Of a stretch of 6,776 bases of DNA, positions 5,457 to 6,776 are shown one piece after another. Source of the stretch: Inquilinus sp. (lineage in GTDB: Bacteria > Pseudomonadota > Alphaproteobacteria > DSM-16000 > Inquilinaceae); assembly GCA_013003675.1 (NCBI GenBank), contig JABDIP010000526.1, positions 1-6,776 of the forward strand. Reading direction: 5' to 3'. The position numbers and the translations under genes are program-made. The notes under the pieces are model-generated. The model made no database searches and had not been told where the DNA came from. It was given only the letters and a program-made list of their open reading frames with translations. The number at the start of each line of letters is the position of its first letter. Position 1 is the stretch's first letter.

Positions 5457-5785
5457 TGCAATTTCGGCTCGCCAACTAATCGGATACCGGGCGCCCACCG
5501 TCCCCGTCGGGCACGTGCTCGAATAGTAAACGAACGGTTAAGACGGGCCGACTATTGACCGGTTCTTGGTATACGGAAGTTTAACTTTTCGCATTATGGA
5601 ATGGCTATTCCGCATATAGGAACAATTTTCTGTGAATTCGCCGCGAATCTCTGATTTTTCTGTTGCAAACGACAACTGAAGGCGTGAAAACTTGAAGGAA
5701 TGGAACCGGTAGCATGGACTAATCCGGATTCCCAAAACAAGACGTCACAGGGCCGATGTGGGAAACTGACGGATGAGCAGACCAT
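5457..5785. other. Intergenic region with an AT-richer core; no gene seen
   Basis: No convincing coding sequence lies here. From about 5525 to 5720 base composition is clearly AT-richer than the surrounding genes. A 65-codon frame on the minus strand (5735-5538) lacks the GC-rich third positions of the neighbours and has no ribosome site. The region holds short repeats near 5590-5650 and a possible extended -10 element (TGGTATACG, 5567-5575) without a matching -35. A TTGACC at 5555-5560 has no well-spaced -10. It is best read as the upstream control region of the kinase gene. No clear intrinsic terminator was found after the HAD gene. Confidence 0.6.
5590..5622. repeat. Pair of direct repeats 21 bp apart, overlapping an inverted repeat
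   Basis: CGCATTATGGAA (5590-5601) and CGCATATAGGAA (5611-5622) share CGCAT-three bases-GGAA and start exactly 21 bp apart, two helical turns. Between and overlapping them is the inverted repeat GGAAT-GGCT-ATTCC (5598-5611). A further small inverted repeat, ATTCG-CCG-CGAAT, follows at 5636-5648. Tandem half-sites on one helix face are typical of response-regulator binding sites. The function is inferred only from spacing and location upstream of the kinase gene. Confidence 0.4.
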
Positions 5786-6776
5786 ATGACACACGAGGTA
5801 CTCTCGTTTCCCGGCACTGATCGCGGAGCCGGAAAAGCCCCATGCGCCCGCGAAAGTGATCGCATCGCCACGGCCATCGTTGGCCTTGACGGGACGATCC
5901 AGAACGTCAACAGCGTATTCACCGAAATCCTCGGCCGTAGCCGGTCGGAGCTTGCGGGCGCTTCCTGGCACGACGTCCTGCATCCCGACGAATGCGACGG
6001 CGAAGCGGCCCTGTTCGTCGATCTGCTGGCATGCGCCGAGGAGTCGGTCCGGTTGACACGGCGACTCGTCGCCCAAGACGGGGCGATCTGCCGTGGCGAC
6101 CTCAAACTGACCGCGTTGTGCGACGGTGCCGGCGAACCGAATGGCATCTTGGCGGAATTCCTGCCGGAACGCTCGCCAGCGGGTTCCCCGGCCTGCAAAT
6201 GCGGCGACGGGAACCACGGTCGACGGCCGACGACAGCGTCGATCGCCGCGCTGAGCCGATGCATTTCCCAGGGCCGGCAGTCCGACCACTCCGCGACCCC
6301 GTCACGACAGGTGACGCGCAAGGGCGCCGACCGGTCACATGGTGCGGCGGCTGGCGCGCGGCGCAGTGGCGATCCGACCAATGACCTGGTCGCCCTGATG
6401 AATCATGAGTTCCGGACACCGCTCAACGCTATCATCGGCTTCGCGGAGATGCTGGATCGGGAGATGCTGGGCAGCGTCGGCGATACCCGCTATCGCCAAT
6501 ACGCCAGGCACATCCAGGAAAGCGGCCTGCGACTGCTCTCCTTCGTGACCGATATGCTCGATCTGGTCTCCTATGAGCATGGTGGGGTCCAGCTCCACGA
6601 CGAGGTGATCGATCCGGTCGCCCCGGTTTCCGCCAGCGTCGCCCGGGCGAAGGATGATTGCCGGTCCGATCGGGTCGTGCTGTCCACCCATGTCGCGGTC
6701 GACGGAACCCGGCTGCTGGCCGATAGCGGCGCGGTGAGTCGGGTGCTCTCGTACCTGATCGCCAATGCGATCGACG
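5786..6776 (+). CDS. Soluble PAS-domain sensor histidine kinase (3' end outside window)
   Basis: This is a two-component sensor kinase; 330 codons are visible and the frame is open at the edge. No signal peptide or transmembrane helix is seen, so it should be cytoplasmic. A PAS-like domain spans about 27-128, with IVGLDGTIQNVNSVFTEILG and WHDVLHPDE. A 70-residue Arg/Ser/Gly-rich linker follows (about 129-197), containing CKC (137-139). The HisKA domain has the H-box MNHEFRTPLNAIIGFAEML with phospho-acceptor H207, resembling PleC/DivJ-type alphaproteobacterial kinases. The end of its second helix reads MLDLVSYEHGG, where relatives usually have LSKIEAG. The ATPase domain begins near 275 and is cut just after the N-box asparagine N327 (LIANAID). 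An in-frame TGA at 5774-5776 rules out an earlier start; the ribosome site is weak (GAG at 5775-5777). Signal and partner regulator are unknown. A link with the transporter is possible but unsupported. Confidence 0.9.
   Translation, partial: MTHEVLSFPGTDRGAGKAPCARESDRIATAIVGLDGTIQNVNSVFTEILGRSRSELAGASWHDVLHPDECDGEAALFVDLLACAEESVRLTRRLVAQDGAICRGDLKLTALCDGAGEPNGILAEFLPERSPAGSPACKCGDGNHGRRPTTASIAALSRCISQGRQSDHSATPSRQVTRKGADRSHGAAAGARRSGDPTNDLVALMNHEFRTPLNAIIGFAEMLDREMLGSVGDTRYRQYARHIQESGLRLLSFVTDMLDLVSYEHGGVQLHDEVIDPVAPVSASVARAKDDCRSDRVVLSTHVAVDGTRLLADSGAVSRVLSYLIANAID

Noticed and set aside
4239..5498. Minus-strand frame of 419 codons spanning the HAD gene and the divergent region
   Set aside because: It runs antisense to a complete HAD enzyme and then out of frame through permease 1; no domain is visible.
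5493..5512. GCCC/GGGC inverted repeat after the HAD gene as a terminator
   Set aside because: Only four pairs around a 12-base loop and no T-tract follows.
5538..5735. Minus-strand 65-codon frame in the gap before the kinase
   Set aside because: Codon composition is unlike that of the neighbouring genes, there is no ribosome site, and it covers the AT-rich regulatory-looking core.
5756..5776. Mini-frame MWETDG ending ten bases before the kinase start, as a leader peptide
   Set aside because: Six codons without a clear ribosome site; such a frame is expected by chance.
1..6776. Mobile elements, CRISPR arrays, tRNA or rRNA genes, toxin-antitoxin or phage genes
   Set aside because: No transposase or integrase motifs, regularly spaced repeat array, terminal inverted repeats or recognisable tRNA/rRNA sequence were seen on either strand.

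Overview
The window is a GC-rich bacterial chromosome segment, most likely from an alphaproteobacterium. The evidence for this is the strong G/C bias at third codon positions, the PleC/DivJ-like H-box of the kinase at the right end, and a style of CUT1 sugar ABC transporter common in Rhizobiales and Rhodospirillales. No mobile element, CRISPR array, rRNA or tRNA is visible.

Positions 4633 down to 1 (minus strand) hold a sugar-type ABC importer operon. In transcription order it runs: inner-membrane permease 1 (GTG start at 4633), permease 2 (ATGA overlap), periplasmic family 1 solute-binding protein (37-bp gap), and a MalK/UgpC-type ATPase (95-bp gap that can fold into a strong hairpin). A further gene then overlaps the ATPase stop and leaves the window after 18 codons. 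All core parts of a CUT1 importer are present, but nothing in the sequence fixes the sugar.

Positions 4634-4778 are the divergent control region. On the minus strand there is a candidate promoter (TTGCTT, 17 bp, TACAGT). It is followed, at the expected start of transcription, by a palindrome (AATCGATT core) of the kind bound by LacI-family repressors, and then by a stem-loop in the predicted 5' leader.

Positions 4779-5456 (plus strand) encode a complete HAD-superfamily IA phosphatase/phosphomutase-like enzyme. It is transcribed away from the transporter and could act on a phosphorylated form of the imported sugar or polyol.

Positions 5457-5785 contain no convincing gene. The middle of this gap is clearly AT-richer than the rest and carries short direct and inverted repeats, so it is probably the control region of the next gene.

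From 5786 to the right edge (plus strand) lies the first 330 codons of a soluble PAS-domain histidine kinase, cut off by the window at the N-box of its ATPase domain.

The contents are mostly familiar. The points worth a second look are the loss of the conserved EAA-loop glycine in both permeases, an extra two-helix insertion in permease 2, the operator/leader arrangement, the hairpin between the binding-protein and ATPase genes, and the paired repeats before the kinase.
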